Under the pieces are notes generated by a model. It searched no databases. It was given only the letters and a program-made list of their open reading frames with translations, and was not told where the DNA came from. A program made the position numbers and the translations under genes. Shown one piece after another: positions 56,535 to 64,000 of a stretch of DNA of 64,000 bases. The stretch covers positions 1 through 64,000 of the forward strand of contig NZ_PEBD01000005.1 in assembly GCF_002735905.1 (NCBI RefSeq). Direction: 5' to 3'. Numbering within the stretch: the first letter of the stretch is position 1; every line of letters begins with the position of its first letter. This DNA is from Williamsia muralis. Lineage in GTDB: Bacteria > Actinomycetota > Actinomycetes > Mycobacteriales > Mycobacteriaceae.

Positions 56535-57590
56535 ATGCCCATATCAGAATCGTCGGCCGTGGAACTCGGCCTGGACACATTCGGCGATCGAACTGCCGGC
56601 CCGGATGGTGAGCCACTCTCGTATGACCAGGTCATCCGTGATGTGGTCGCAGAAGGGGTTCTCGCCGACAGTGTGGGCTTGGACTTCTTCGGTGTCGGTG
56701 AGCATCACCGCGAGGATTTTGCCGTCTCAGCGCCTGAGGTGGTCCTGGCCGCGATTGCGGCACAGACAGATTCCATCCGTCTGGGAACCGCCGTGACCGT
56801 ACTGAGCTCAGATGATCCGATCCGCGTGTACCAGCGCTTCGCTACTCTCGACGCGATCTCGGGTGGCCGCGCGGAGGTCATCCTGGGGCGCGGCTCGTTC
56901 ACCGAATCGTTCCCGTTGTTCGGCTACGACCTAGCGCAGTACGAGGAGCTGTTCTCCGAGAAACTGGACCTGTTCGCCGAGCTGCGATCAGAGGGCCCGA
57001 TCACCTGGACTGGTGGCCACCGGGCGCCCTTGACCGGCCAGGAGGTGTTCCCGAAAACCGCGAAGGGTGGGTTGACCACATGGATCGGTGTCGGTGGCTC
57101 GCCGGAGTCGGTGGTACGCGCGGCGCGATACGGAATTCCGTTGGTGCTGGCCATCATCGGCGGTGAACCGGCCCGGTTCGAACCGTTCGTCGACCTCTAC
57201 CATCGCGCGCTGACCGAGTTCGGGCATGCCGAGCTGCCGGTGGCAATGCACTCGCCGGGTCATGTCTCCGACAGTGACGAACAGGCCCGTGAAGAACTGT
57301 GGCCCCACTACCGCGATCAGATGAACCGGATCGGCCGGGAACGAGGATGGCCGGCGACGACACGCGGTCAGTTCGAACAGGCGGCAGGCCCGGACGGTTC
57401 GTTGTATGTGGGTTCCCCGGACACCGTTGCTGCGAAGATCATTCAGAATGTGCGGGCACTGAAGGTCACCCGTTTCGACATGAAGTACGGCAACGGCACC
57501 CTGTCCCATGAAGCCAAGATGCGAAGCATCGAACTGTACGGGGAGAAGGTCGCCCCGATTGTTCGCGAGGCCTTGTCCGATCAGAGGTAA
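56535..57590 (+). CDS. LLM-class flavin-dependent oxidoreductase
   Basis: 351 aa, luciferase-like TIM barrel: VGLDFFGVGEHHREDFAVSAPEVVLAAIAAQTDSIRLGTAVTVLSSDDPIRVYQRFATLDAISGGRAEVILGRGSFTESFPLFGYDL (56673-56933) is very characteristic of a subgroup of alkanal-monooxygenase-like proteins, cofactor FMN or F420. Reaction unknown. A GAAGGACACC sequence lies before ATG 56535. Confidence 0.88.
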   Translation: MPISESSAVELGLDTFGDRTAGPDGEPLSYDQVIRDVVAEGVLADSVGLDFFGVGEHHREDFAVSAPEVVLAAIAAQTDSIRLGTAVTVLSSDDPIRVYQRFATLDAISGGRAEVILGRGSFTESFPLFGYDLAQYEELFSEKLDLFAELRSEGPITWTGGHRAPLTGQEVFPKTAKGGLTTWIGVGGSPESVVRAARYGIPLVLAIIGGEPARFEPFVDLYHRALTEFGHAELPVAMHSPGHVSDSDEQAREELWPHYRDQMNRIGRERGWPATTRGQFEQAAGPDGSLYVGSPDTVAAKIIQNVRALKVTRFDMKYGNGTLSHEAKMRSIELYGEKVAPIVREALSDQR

Positions 57591-57643
57591 AGTCCCGCGG
57601 TGTGAGCGTCGCGAGCAGTGCGGCGCACCGTAGGAGGCAAGAC

Positions 57644-58789
57644 GTGGCGAGCAGTTCCGGCCCCGTATCGGTCACGTACCGAACCGAGTACCGCAGTACG
57701 ACTCACGAACGGCTCGCAACAGCTGCGAGCGCGCTCGTGATCGCCTCGCTGCTGGAGTTGGTCGCACTGACGATCGTTGATGCCCCGCCCATGACAACCG
57801 GTCTCATCGTATTCGTGACATTGGGGCTGGGCCTGCTGCTGGCGGCGGTGGGCCGCATCCGTGACCTGCCGGCCGTGACGATCACCGTGGACGATGAGAT
57901 GGTTCACTTCGGCAACGCCGACTCCGCGCTGCACTCCTTTCCGCTCGACTCGCTGCTGTCGGTCAAACAGAGTTCGGAGCTGGCAACCGACACATCTGTC
58001 AGCCGGTCGTCGCGCGCTGATCAGTTCCACGTCCGAGGCTGCCGGTACCTGCGTCTGCGGTTCGCGAGCAACCCGGATCAGGAGTGGCAGGTCGCGGCGA
58101 TCGAGTCGGACCCGGCCGCGGCGGAGGTGATCGCCCGCCTCCGCGCCCATCAGCCTGCCAAGCGCATGGTCAGGGTGGGAAAGGCCACCGGGGGCCTCGC
58201 CAAACCCGCAGCGGCAGAGCCGGGTTATCAACCTGCACAGCCCCCGCCTGGCCGGTTGATCCCGCGCATCGCGAACGCCGACAGCGAGGAAGCCGCACAA
58301 CGGTTGTGGCAGGCGGCAATCAAACAGCACGATGATGTGCTCGCGGACTACGCCCAGTACGAACTCGAGCCCGAACTGCTCATCCGGTTCCCGGCCGTCA
58401 CCGACGTGTCGGTCGACACCGTGGAGATCTTCCACACGACGTTGAACCGCGCCCAAGAGCTGCGCACCGATACGTTCCCGGTCAACATCGACCGTGCCGA
58501 CGAGTATCAGCAGGCGGTCATCGACCTGCGTAAGGCGTGGGTCGAATGTGAGAAGTATGGGCGCGCGGTGGGTACCGGTTTACTCGAGGTGAACGACCAG
58601 AAAGAACTCACGGTTGCGTTGTCGCTGCTGGAGAATGCGCGAAACGTCCAGGGCGAGCAGCAGGCCGAGTACCTGAACCAGATCAAACAGATCGTCACCG
58701 ACCTGACCGACCGCGGCAGTCTTCATCCGCAACCGCAGGCGATGGAGGAAATCGATGCGGGACGGCGAAAGGCGCTGGAGGCGGAATAG
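57644..58789 (+). CDS. Hypothetical membrane protein
   Basis: 381 aa, not recognised. Residues 25-75 contain two membrane helices (ASALVIASLLELVALTIVD and TGLIVFVTLGLGLLLAAVG). Next comes a PH-like or beta-rich stretch (VTITVDDEMVHFGNADSALHSFPLDSLLSVKQ), a Pro-rich linker, and a C-terminal helical region with charged repeats (DEYQQAVIDLRKAWVECEKYG...). GTG 57644 follows AGGAGG by 6 nt, which decides the start over a GTG at 57602. Convergent with the next membrane protein (9-nt gap). Confidence 0.75.
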   Translation: MASSSGPVSVTYRTEYRSTTHERLATAASALVIASLLELVALTIVDAPPMTTGLIVFVTLGLGLLLAAVGRIRDLPAVTITVDDEMVHFGNADSALHSFPLDSLLSVKQSSELATDTSVSRSSRADQFHVRGCRYLRLRFASNPDQEWQVAAIESDPAAAEVIARLRAHQPAKRMVRVGKATGGLAKPAAAEPGYQPAQPPPGRLIPRIANADSEEAAQRLWQAAIKQHDDVLADYAQYELEPELLIRFPAVTDVSVDTVEIFHTTLNRAQELRTDTFPVNIDRADEYQQAVIDLRKAWVECEKYGRAVGTGLLEVNDQKELTVALSLLENARNVQGEQQAEYLNQIKQIVTDLTDRGSLHPQPQAMEEIDAGRRKALEAE

Positions 58790-58798
58790 CCCAGGCGG

Positions 58799-60388
58799 TC
58801 ATTGAGACTCGAGAAAGACTCCCTGGAAAGAGTAGTAGTCAGTGACGGCTTGCGGGCGCATCGCGATCATGATGACGGTCTGGTAATCGTCCCGCGCGTA
58901 CTCGTACGAGGTCTGTATATCGACTGCATCGCGATCAAATATGTCAACGCCGTGTCGGCGCATGTAGTCCTCGCGCACAGTCTTGAAGGTTGCACTCGAT
59001 ATGTCGCGGAAAGCCACCGAGCCTGCTGGCAATCGCCCATTCGTGTTCTTGCCGGTAACCAGGAGCTGCGGGAACGATCCGGGTGCCTGGACCACGCGTG
59101 CGTCGACGTTCCTATCGGTGATGTCGATGAGGAGGCCGCCCGAGTTCTGGATATCTCCCGCTCTGACAGTCGGGGTGCTCGGTAGATTCCCCCGGATCTC
59201 AAAGCGGTTGACGATCGGCTGGTCGATTGGGATACCGAACAAGTTCATTGCTTCTCGCGCGAGCGTGAACGAGGTCTCGAAATCGCCGGGCTGGTACCAG
59301 GTAGCAACGGCGCCATCGGTGTTTGCCTGGATGGAGGCCGTCTGGTTTGGGGCGTCTTCATCCACTTCGTGGAACGTCCCTGTGGCCAAGACCGGCTGGT
59401 CGTCCTCCGACCGTGCGATGGTCATCGATTCGAATGCTCGTACGTCCTCGGGGAGTGCAGCTTTCATCTGATCCACGATCGCGGTGAAACTCATCCCCGA
59501 GATGTCGTCGGTGCGAAAGGTACGTCCACTCCTGAGAGGAGTCGTCGACCGGGAAGCTCTTCCCCAGTCGCCGCTGGATTCGGAGTAGTTCAAATTAATG
59601 CTCTCACCCGTTTGGCTGTCGAGGAGGGAGATGTTGTCGCTGCCGTAACTTCCCAGACTCAGACTCAGGATGTTGGTTGCGGCCGATGGTTCCAAGGTGC
59701 CGATTTTGGCCAGCATCCCGTCCACGCGCTCTTGGGCACTTCGCTTCGATCCATCGCTGTCGCCGTCCGCTGTCGTACCGAACCCAGGATCCGGCAGCGA
59801 TACCGAGATGTGCCAACCTTCGCCGACACCGACGAACAGTGCTATCGCCACGAGGAGGGTGATCAGAGGTTGCAGCAGCGTGGACTTCGGCGGGTGATTA
59901 CTGAACTCTGTGGCCTTACCTGGCGCGATACCCGCGTCGTAGGACAGCGAGCTGTCGGGACGAGGCGGGATCAAAGCAGAGGGAAGGGTGGTCTCGGCGT
60001 CCTGCAGGACGGTTGCGGCGACGGGCTTGGGCATAGCCGTGAGCCACCGCGCGCGATAGTCGGTGTCACTGGGCGGTGAGATGGTTGCCGTCACAAGCGT
60101 TGGCTGAACATCTGACGCGTCAAGGCTGGATCTGGTCAGTGCCTCGATCGTCACCGGGATTTGTTTGCGGGACTGCCCTGCCTTCAGCATTCCGTCGATC
60201 CGGCGGGGACGCGGCGAGATGACGAGCGCAGTGACCACCAACGGAACGCCCACCAAGAGCGCGACGAGCCAGTTGTTGTACGCGCCGAGACCGACCGCGC
60301 ATCCCAGCACCGCGCCGGCGACCGCTGCGCGAACCGCGAACCTGACTGCCGGCGATCTGGACCGATCGGAACCGCGATCCGAGCTCAT
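58799..60388 (-). CDS. Hypothetical membrane protein upstream of secA2
   Basis: 529 aa, not recognised. Two N-terminal membrane helices (about 20-57), a Pro/Ser-rich cytoplasmic linker, a third helix ([21 protein letters not shown], about 170-190) and a large C-terminal domain of about 330 residues that should be outside the membrane, with mixed strands and [30 protein letters not shown] sequence. ATG 60388 has a strong GGAGG; a longer frame to 60643 is antisense to secA2. It diverges from secA2 across 156 nt, so shared control or function is possible. Confidence 0.78.
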   Translation of the reverse strand: MSSDRGSDRSRSPAVRFAVRAAVAGAVLGCAVGLGAYNNWLVALLVGVPLVVTALVISPRPRRIDGMLKAGQSRKQIPVTIEALTRSSLDASDVQPTLVTATISPPSDTDYRARWLTAMPKPVAATVLQDAETTLPSALIPPRPDSSLSYDAGIAPGKATEFSNHPPKSTLLQPLITLLVAIALFVGVGEGWHISVSLPDPGFGTTADGDSDGSKRSAQERVDGMLAKIGTLEPSAATNILSLSLGSYGSDNISLLDSQTGESINLNYSESSGDWGRASRSTTPLRSGRTFRTDDISGMSFTAIVDQMKAALPEDVRAFESMTIARSEDDQPVLATGTFHEVDEDAPNQTASIQANTDGAVATWYQPGDFETSFTLAREAMNLFGIPIDQPIVNRFEIRGNLPSTPTVRAGDIQNSGGLLIDITDRNVDARVVQAPGSFPQLLVTGKNTNGRLPAGSVAFRDISSATFKTVREDYMRRHGVDIFDRDAVDIQTSYEYARDDYQTVIMIAMRPQAVTDYYSFQGVFLESQ

Positions 60389-60544
60389 TGGCCACCTCCG
60401 GGACGGAATCATATTGCTCCCGTGACCAGCGCGAAAGTGGCAGAGTCTGATTGCTCGGGAAGCCTGCCGCGTACGGTATCCCGCGGACGCACTCCGCGTA
60501 CGGTGGAGCACGGCACTTTTGCAGATGGACGGGAGTACGGCTCG

Positions 60545-62983
60545 GTGGGAAAGCTCACGAACAACATGTGGCGACTGCTGGGAGCGCAGTCTTCGCGCAA
60601 CCAGTCGAAGTCTCTGACCTTGATCAAGAAGTCCGGTGACCATGACTCATGGGCGGCGGAGCTGAGCGACGAGAACTTCGCCACCGAGGCGGAGAAGCTC
60701 GACATCACCGACCCTGAAGGAGAGGACCGGGCCCGTTTCCTGGCGCTGGTCCGTGAAGCCGGAGATCGGGCGCTGGACATGCGGCCGTTCGACGTACAGC
60801 TGCAGGGTGCACTTCGGCTGCTCGAGGGCGACATCATCGAGATGGCCACCGGTGAAGGCAAGACGTTGGCCGGTGCAATCGCCGCGATCGGCTATGTGCT
60901 GCAAGGACATCGGGTGCACGTGGTCTCGGTGAACGACTACCTCGCCACTCGTGACGCGGAGTGGATGAAGCCCTTGTTCGACCAGTTTGCCATCTCGTCG
61001 TCTGCGGTGTCGGAGAACTCCACGCGCGAGGAACGCAAGGCCGCCTACGACACCGACATCACCTACGGTTCGGTCAACGAGGTCGGTTTCGACGTGCTGC
61101 GTGACCAGCTCGCCACCCGAGCGGAAGACCTCGTATCGCCGAAACCGGACGTGGCGATCATCGACGAGGCCGACTCGGTGCTCGTCGACGAAGCGCTGGT
61201 GCCGCTGATCCTCGCCGGGGCGACCACCGGCGAAGTGCCCGACAAACCCATCCACGATGCCGTCGGCAAGTTGAAGAAGACGCACTATGAAATCGACGCC
61301 GAGGGCAGGAACGTCTACCTGACCGACGAGGGTGCGGCGTTCATCGAACAAGAGCTCGGTGGCATCAACCTGTACGACGAAGAGCATGTGGGTACCACGC
61401 TCGTGCACGTCAACGTGGCGATGCACGCACACATCCTGCTCGAACGCGACGTGCACTACATCGTGCGCGACGGGGGAGTCCACCTCATCAACGCCTCGCG
61501 GGGGCGAGTCGCCCAGCTGCAGCGATGGCCTGATGGCCTGCAGGCAGCCGTCGAGCTGAAAGAGGGCCTGGCGCAGACCGATTCGGGCGAGGTGATCGAC
61601 ACCATCACCGTTCAGGCGCTGATCGGGCGTTACCCGAAGGTGTGTGGGATGACCGGTACGGCGCTGGCGGCCGGTGAGCAGTTCCGGCAGTTCTATCACC
61701 TGGCCGTGTCGCAGATCCCACCCAACACGAAGAACATCCGTGTCGACGAGGTCGACCGGGTCTACGACACGAAGGCCAACAAGGCCGAAGCCGTCGTCGA
61801 GTTCGTCAAGGAGATCCACGAAACCGGGCAACCGATCCTGATCGGTACGCACGACGTCGCGGAGTCCGAAGAGCTCGCCCACCTCCTCGGCCGGGCCGGT
61901 GTGCAGAGCGTGGTCCTCAACGCCAAGAACGATGCCGAAGAGGCCAAGATCATCGCTGAGGCCGGTGCCAAGAATGCCGTCACCGTGTCGACTCAGATGG
62001 CCGGGCGAGGCACCGACATCAAGCTCGGCGGCTCCGCAGGCCAGAAGGACGGCGAATCGACGTCCGAGCGGGACGAAGTGGTCGAACTTGGCGGGCTCTG
62101 CGTGGTCGGTACCGGTCGCCACGACACCGAACGACTCGACAACCAGCTGCGCGGCCGGGCTGGGCGACAAGGAGATCCGGGTCGCTCGGTGTTCTTCTCG
62201 AGCGTGGAGGATCCGGTTGTCACGCGTAACCTCACCCTCAAACGCGACCCGGTCAGTTCGTCGGAGGACGGGTCGCTGGGCTCCAAGGGCGTCGACCTGA
62301 TCGAGCAAGCACAACGGGTGGCCGAAGGCGTCATGCTCGAGCTGCATGCGAACACCTGGCGATACAACCAACTGGTGAACCAGCAGCGCGACATCGTGAT
62401 CGACCGGCGCATGAAACTGCTGACGACCGACACCGCCCTCACAGAGCTGAAGGACCTGGAGAACGATCGGTATCGCGAACTGACCGGAGACGTCCCCGAG
62501 CCGGCCGAAACAGCCGATTCGGACAACGCGCCCGATACGGAGTCGGTGGGCGACGAACTTGCTGAGACTGCTGTCAAGTCCGATTCGTCGGTACCGGTCG
62601 AGAAAGCCGAACCCGTCCCCGCGGCTGTCCTCGAGCAGGCCGCACGCGAGATCATGCTGTTCCATCTCGATCGAGCATGGGCCGACCATCTTGCATTCGT
62701 CTCAGACGTCCGGGCCAGCATCCACCTGCGGTCACTCGGTCGTGAGTCCCCCCTCGACGAGTTCCACAAGCTGATCCTCGACGAGTTCGGCAGATTGCCC
62801 GGGGAAGCAGTCGAGAACGCGCGCAAGACATTCCGCGAAGCTGTCATCACTGCTGACGGTGTCGACCTGGAGCAGGCGGACCTGCGCCGCTCGACCACCA
62901 CATGGACGTACATGGTGCACGACAGCCCGTTCAGCTCCGGTGGTGCAAAGGCGCTACAGGGCATCATCGGCATCTTCCGCTAG
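60545..62983 (+). CDS. secA2: Accessory Sec ATPase SecA2
   Basis: 812 aa, close to M. tuberculosis SecA2 (808 aa). Starts like it ([24 protein letters not shown]). Walker [16 protein letters not shown] near 100-114, the DEAD motif [36 protein letters not shown] and [14 protein letters not shown]. It drives export of a limited protein set across the membrane. An acidic insert (about 651-695: [24 protein letters not shown]) that is absent in the mycobacterial protein precedes the C-terminal helical domain. GTG 60545 is inferred from homology, as a GTG further upstream is possible. Confidence 0.93.
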   Translation: MGKLTNNMWRLLGAQSSRNQSKSLTLIKKSGDHDSWAAELSDENFATEAEKLDITDPEGEDRARFLALVREAGDRALDMRPFDVQLQGALRLLEGDIIEMATGEGKTLAGAIAAIGYVLQGHRVHVVSVNDYLATRDAEWMKPLFDQFAISSSAVSENSTREERKAAYDTDITYGSVNEVGFDVLRDQLATRAEDLVSPKPDVAIIDEADSVLVDEALVPLILAGATTGEVPDKPIHDAVGKLKKTHYEIDAEGRNVYLTDEGAAFIEQELGGINLYDEEHVGTTLVHVNVAMHAHILLERDVHYIVRDGGVHLINASRGRVAQLQRWPDGLQAAVELKEGLAQTDSGEVIDTITVQALIGRYPKVCGMTGTALAAGEQFRQFYHLAVSQIPPNTKNIRVDEVDRVYDTKANKAEAVVEFVKEIHETGQPILIGTHDVAESEELAHLLGRAGVQSVVLNAKNDAEEAKIIAEAGAKNAVTVSTQMAGRGTDIKLGGSAGQKDGESTSERDEVVELGGLCVVGTGRHDTERLDNQLRGRAGRQGDPGRSVFFSSVEDPVVTRNLTLKRDPVSSSEDGSLGSKGVDLIEQAQRVAEGVMLELHANTWRYNQLVNQQRDIVIDRRMKLLTTDTALTELKDLENDRYRELTGDVPEPAETADSDNAPDTESVGDELAETAVKSDSSVPVEKAEPVPAAVLEQAAREIMLFHLDRAWADHLAFVSDVRASIHLRSLGRESPLDEFHKLILDEFGRLPGEAVENARKTFREAVITADGVDLEQADLRRSTTTWTYMVHDSPFSSGGAKALQGIIGIFR

Positions 62984-63151
62984 CGGTCGGGAGCGGACCT
63001 GCGCAAGGTGGCCCGCCGGTTCGGTATCTGGAGTGCCGGGGCCGTTCTTGCCGATGCGGCAAGTTTCCGTGACAGACGGAGCCGTCTGGGCGAGGCTGGC
63101 CAAGCAGGCTGTTCGACGTCGCGGATGGCCGGACGAACGGAGGAACCGGCC

Positions 63152-63661
63152 ATGGGGATCACGAGCTCGCCCGGTCGCGTCAGGCGTCGTCGGGACACGC
63201 CGCCGCCCCGAACCGGTAGCAGCGAAGTCGAGGTACTCAGAGGATTCCTCGACTACCTGAGAACCTCGATGATCGCGAAGGTGGAAGGCGCTCCCGAACC
63301 GCAGGTGCGGGCAGCCGCGGTACCTTCTGGAACCAATTTGCTCGGCCTGCTCAACCATCTCGTTCATGTGGAACGGGCGACATTCCTCGGCGAGACGGTC
63401 ACCAGGTGGCAGTCGACCTTCACCGCCGAGGCATCGGACAGCGTCGATGACGTAGTTGCCAGGTACCGGCAGGCCGTCGAGTCGGCGAACGATGTCCTCG
63501 ACGACTGTGCCGATCTCGTCGCGCGTCTGCCACGTTCCGCGCCGGGACGTTCTGCGCCAAGCGTTCGTTGGGCTCTGACCCACATGATCGAGGAGACGGG
63601 CCGCCACGCGGGTCACGCCGACATCTTGCGCGAGCTGATCGACGGTCAGACCGGGCGCTGA
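63152..63661 (+). CDS. DUF664/DinB-like protein
   Basis: 169 aa. EVEVLRGFLDYLRTSMIAKVEGAPEPQVRAAAVPSGTNLLGLLNHLVHVERATFLGETV and LTHMIEETGRHAGHADILRELIDGQTG are typical of the DUF664 group of the DinB/YfiT-like four-helix bundles, which hold a metal by three His (here in NHLVHVE and the final RHAGHADI). Mycothiol- or bacillithiol-linked transferases belong to this group. GGAGG precedes ATG 63152; the longer frame upstream is unlikely. Confidence 0.83.
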   Translation: MGITSSPGRVRRRRDTPPPRTGSSEVEVLRGFLDYLRTSMIAKVEGAPEPQVRAAAVPSGTNLLGLLNHLVHVERATFLGETVTRWQSTFTAEASDSVDDVVARYRQAVESANDVLDDCADLVARLPRSAPGRSAPSVRWALTHMIEETGRHAGHADILRELIDGQTGR

Positions 63662-63736
63662 CGACAACGAGCGCAGGCACCGCACGCCGGACAACCGCGA
63701 AACGCTGAACCCGGCGGATGTGACAGGGTAGTTCGC

Positions 63737-64000
63737 ATGGAGGAGATCGGCCCGGAACCGGTTGAGGAAACGAATCGGATATTCACCGTTCCGAACTTGC
63801 TCAGCGCCGTTCGGCTCGTGATGGTGCCGGTGTTCCTCTGGGTTCTGCTCGCGAAAGAAGCCGACGGCTGGGCGTTCGCGATCTTGTTCTTCGCAGGGCT
63901 GTCCGACTGGGCGGACGGCAAGATAGCCCGACTGATGAACCAATCGTCCAGGTTGGGCGCTCTCCTCGATCCCGCGGCCGATCGGCTCTACATGCTGGTC
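63737..64000 (+). CDS. CDP-alcohol phosphatidyltransferase (PgsA2-like), partial
   Basis: First 88 codons only, cut by the right edge. NRIFTVPNLLSAVRLVMVPVFLWVLL is a typical first membrane helix, and the catalytic CDP-alcohol motif D-x2-D-G-x2-A-R-x8-G-x3-D-x3-D is complete: DWADGKIAR, then RLGALLDPAAD. It joins a CDP-activated lipid to an alcohol in the membrane (phosphatidylglycerol phosphate or cardiolipin type). The neighbour order secA2-pgsA2 matches M. tuberculosis Rv1821-Rv1822. Confidence 0.92.
   Translation, partial: MEEIGPEPVEETNRIFTVPNLLSAVRLVMVPVFLWVLLAKEADGWAFAILFFAGLSDWADGKIARLMNQSSRLGALLDPAADRLYMLV

Noticed and set aside
58799-60643. 614-aa version of the membrane protein
   Set aside because: The extra N-terminus is antisense to the secA2 start; ATG 60388 has a strong GGAGG site and begins the natural membrane protein.

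Overview
The window is high-GC DNA from a member of the Mycobacteriales, most like Gordonia or a close relative. The genus is inferred from gene content and was not tested. The strongest evidence is gene order. From about 2.4 to 21.1 kb the genes follow the M. tuberculosis block Rv1691-Rv1713: TPR protein, HAD phosphatase, small protein, tlyA, nadK, recN, steA, mctB/steB, pyrG, Nudix, xerD, parA-like, scpA, scpB, rluB-like, cmk and der. At the right edge secA2 is followed by a DUF664/DinB protein and a CDP-alcohol phosphatidyltransferase, echoing Rv1821-Rv1822.

Layout. 1-0.65 kb: end of an rRNA operon (23S 3' end, 5S, terminator). 0.78-2.3 kb: a Tat-exported amine oxidase. 2.4-21.1 kb: the conserved housekeeping block, mostly + strand with overlapping starts and stops, covering rRNA modification, NADP synthesis, DNA repair, cell-wall and cytokinesis proteins, CTP synthesis, chromosome segregation (XerD, ParA, ScpA, ScpB) and translation factors. 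A shikimate-dehydrogenase-like gene is inserted on the opposite strand. tRNA-Pro(GGG) closes the block. 21.3-33.2 kb: mixed accessory genes (second amine oxidase, Fpg/Nei glycosylase, HEAT protein, hydrolase, Tex, methyltransferase, EEP-family protein, ClpC-type unfoldase). 33.3-49.2 kb: many small regulator-plus-enzyme modules (ArsR/SRPBCC/DHFR-like, MarR/VOC, TetR/hydrolase, LysR/BluB), an Lsr2 paralogue, an ABM-globin fusion, ATP-dependent DNA ligase, azoreductase and an MFS exporter. 49.3-57.6 kb: type III glutamine synthetase, GNAT, Nudix, a FadD-type ligase, AraC/VOC, PPK2 and an LLM oxidoreductase. 57.6-64 kb: two unrecognised membrane proteins, secA2, DUF664 and a truncated phosphatidyltransferase.

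Regulation is unusually readable. Perfect or near-perfect palindromes lie beside the ArsR, TetR, MarR and Lsr2-like genes. A HAIR element (HspR site) lies upstream of the ClpC-type gene, and a KstR-type site overlaps the -10 of the fadD gene. At least eleven genes have a TAnnnT or GATAGT -10 hexamer exactly 6-7 nt before the start codon, which suggests leaderless transcripts. No CRISPR array, prophage or intact insertion sequence was seen. Damaged genes are a frameshifted DHFR-family gene and a LysE-family C-terminal remnant. Coordinates include stop codons. All function calls are by eye from sequence motifs, with no database search.
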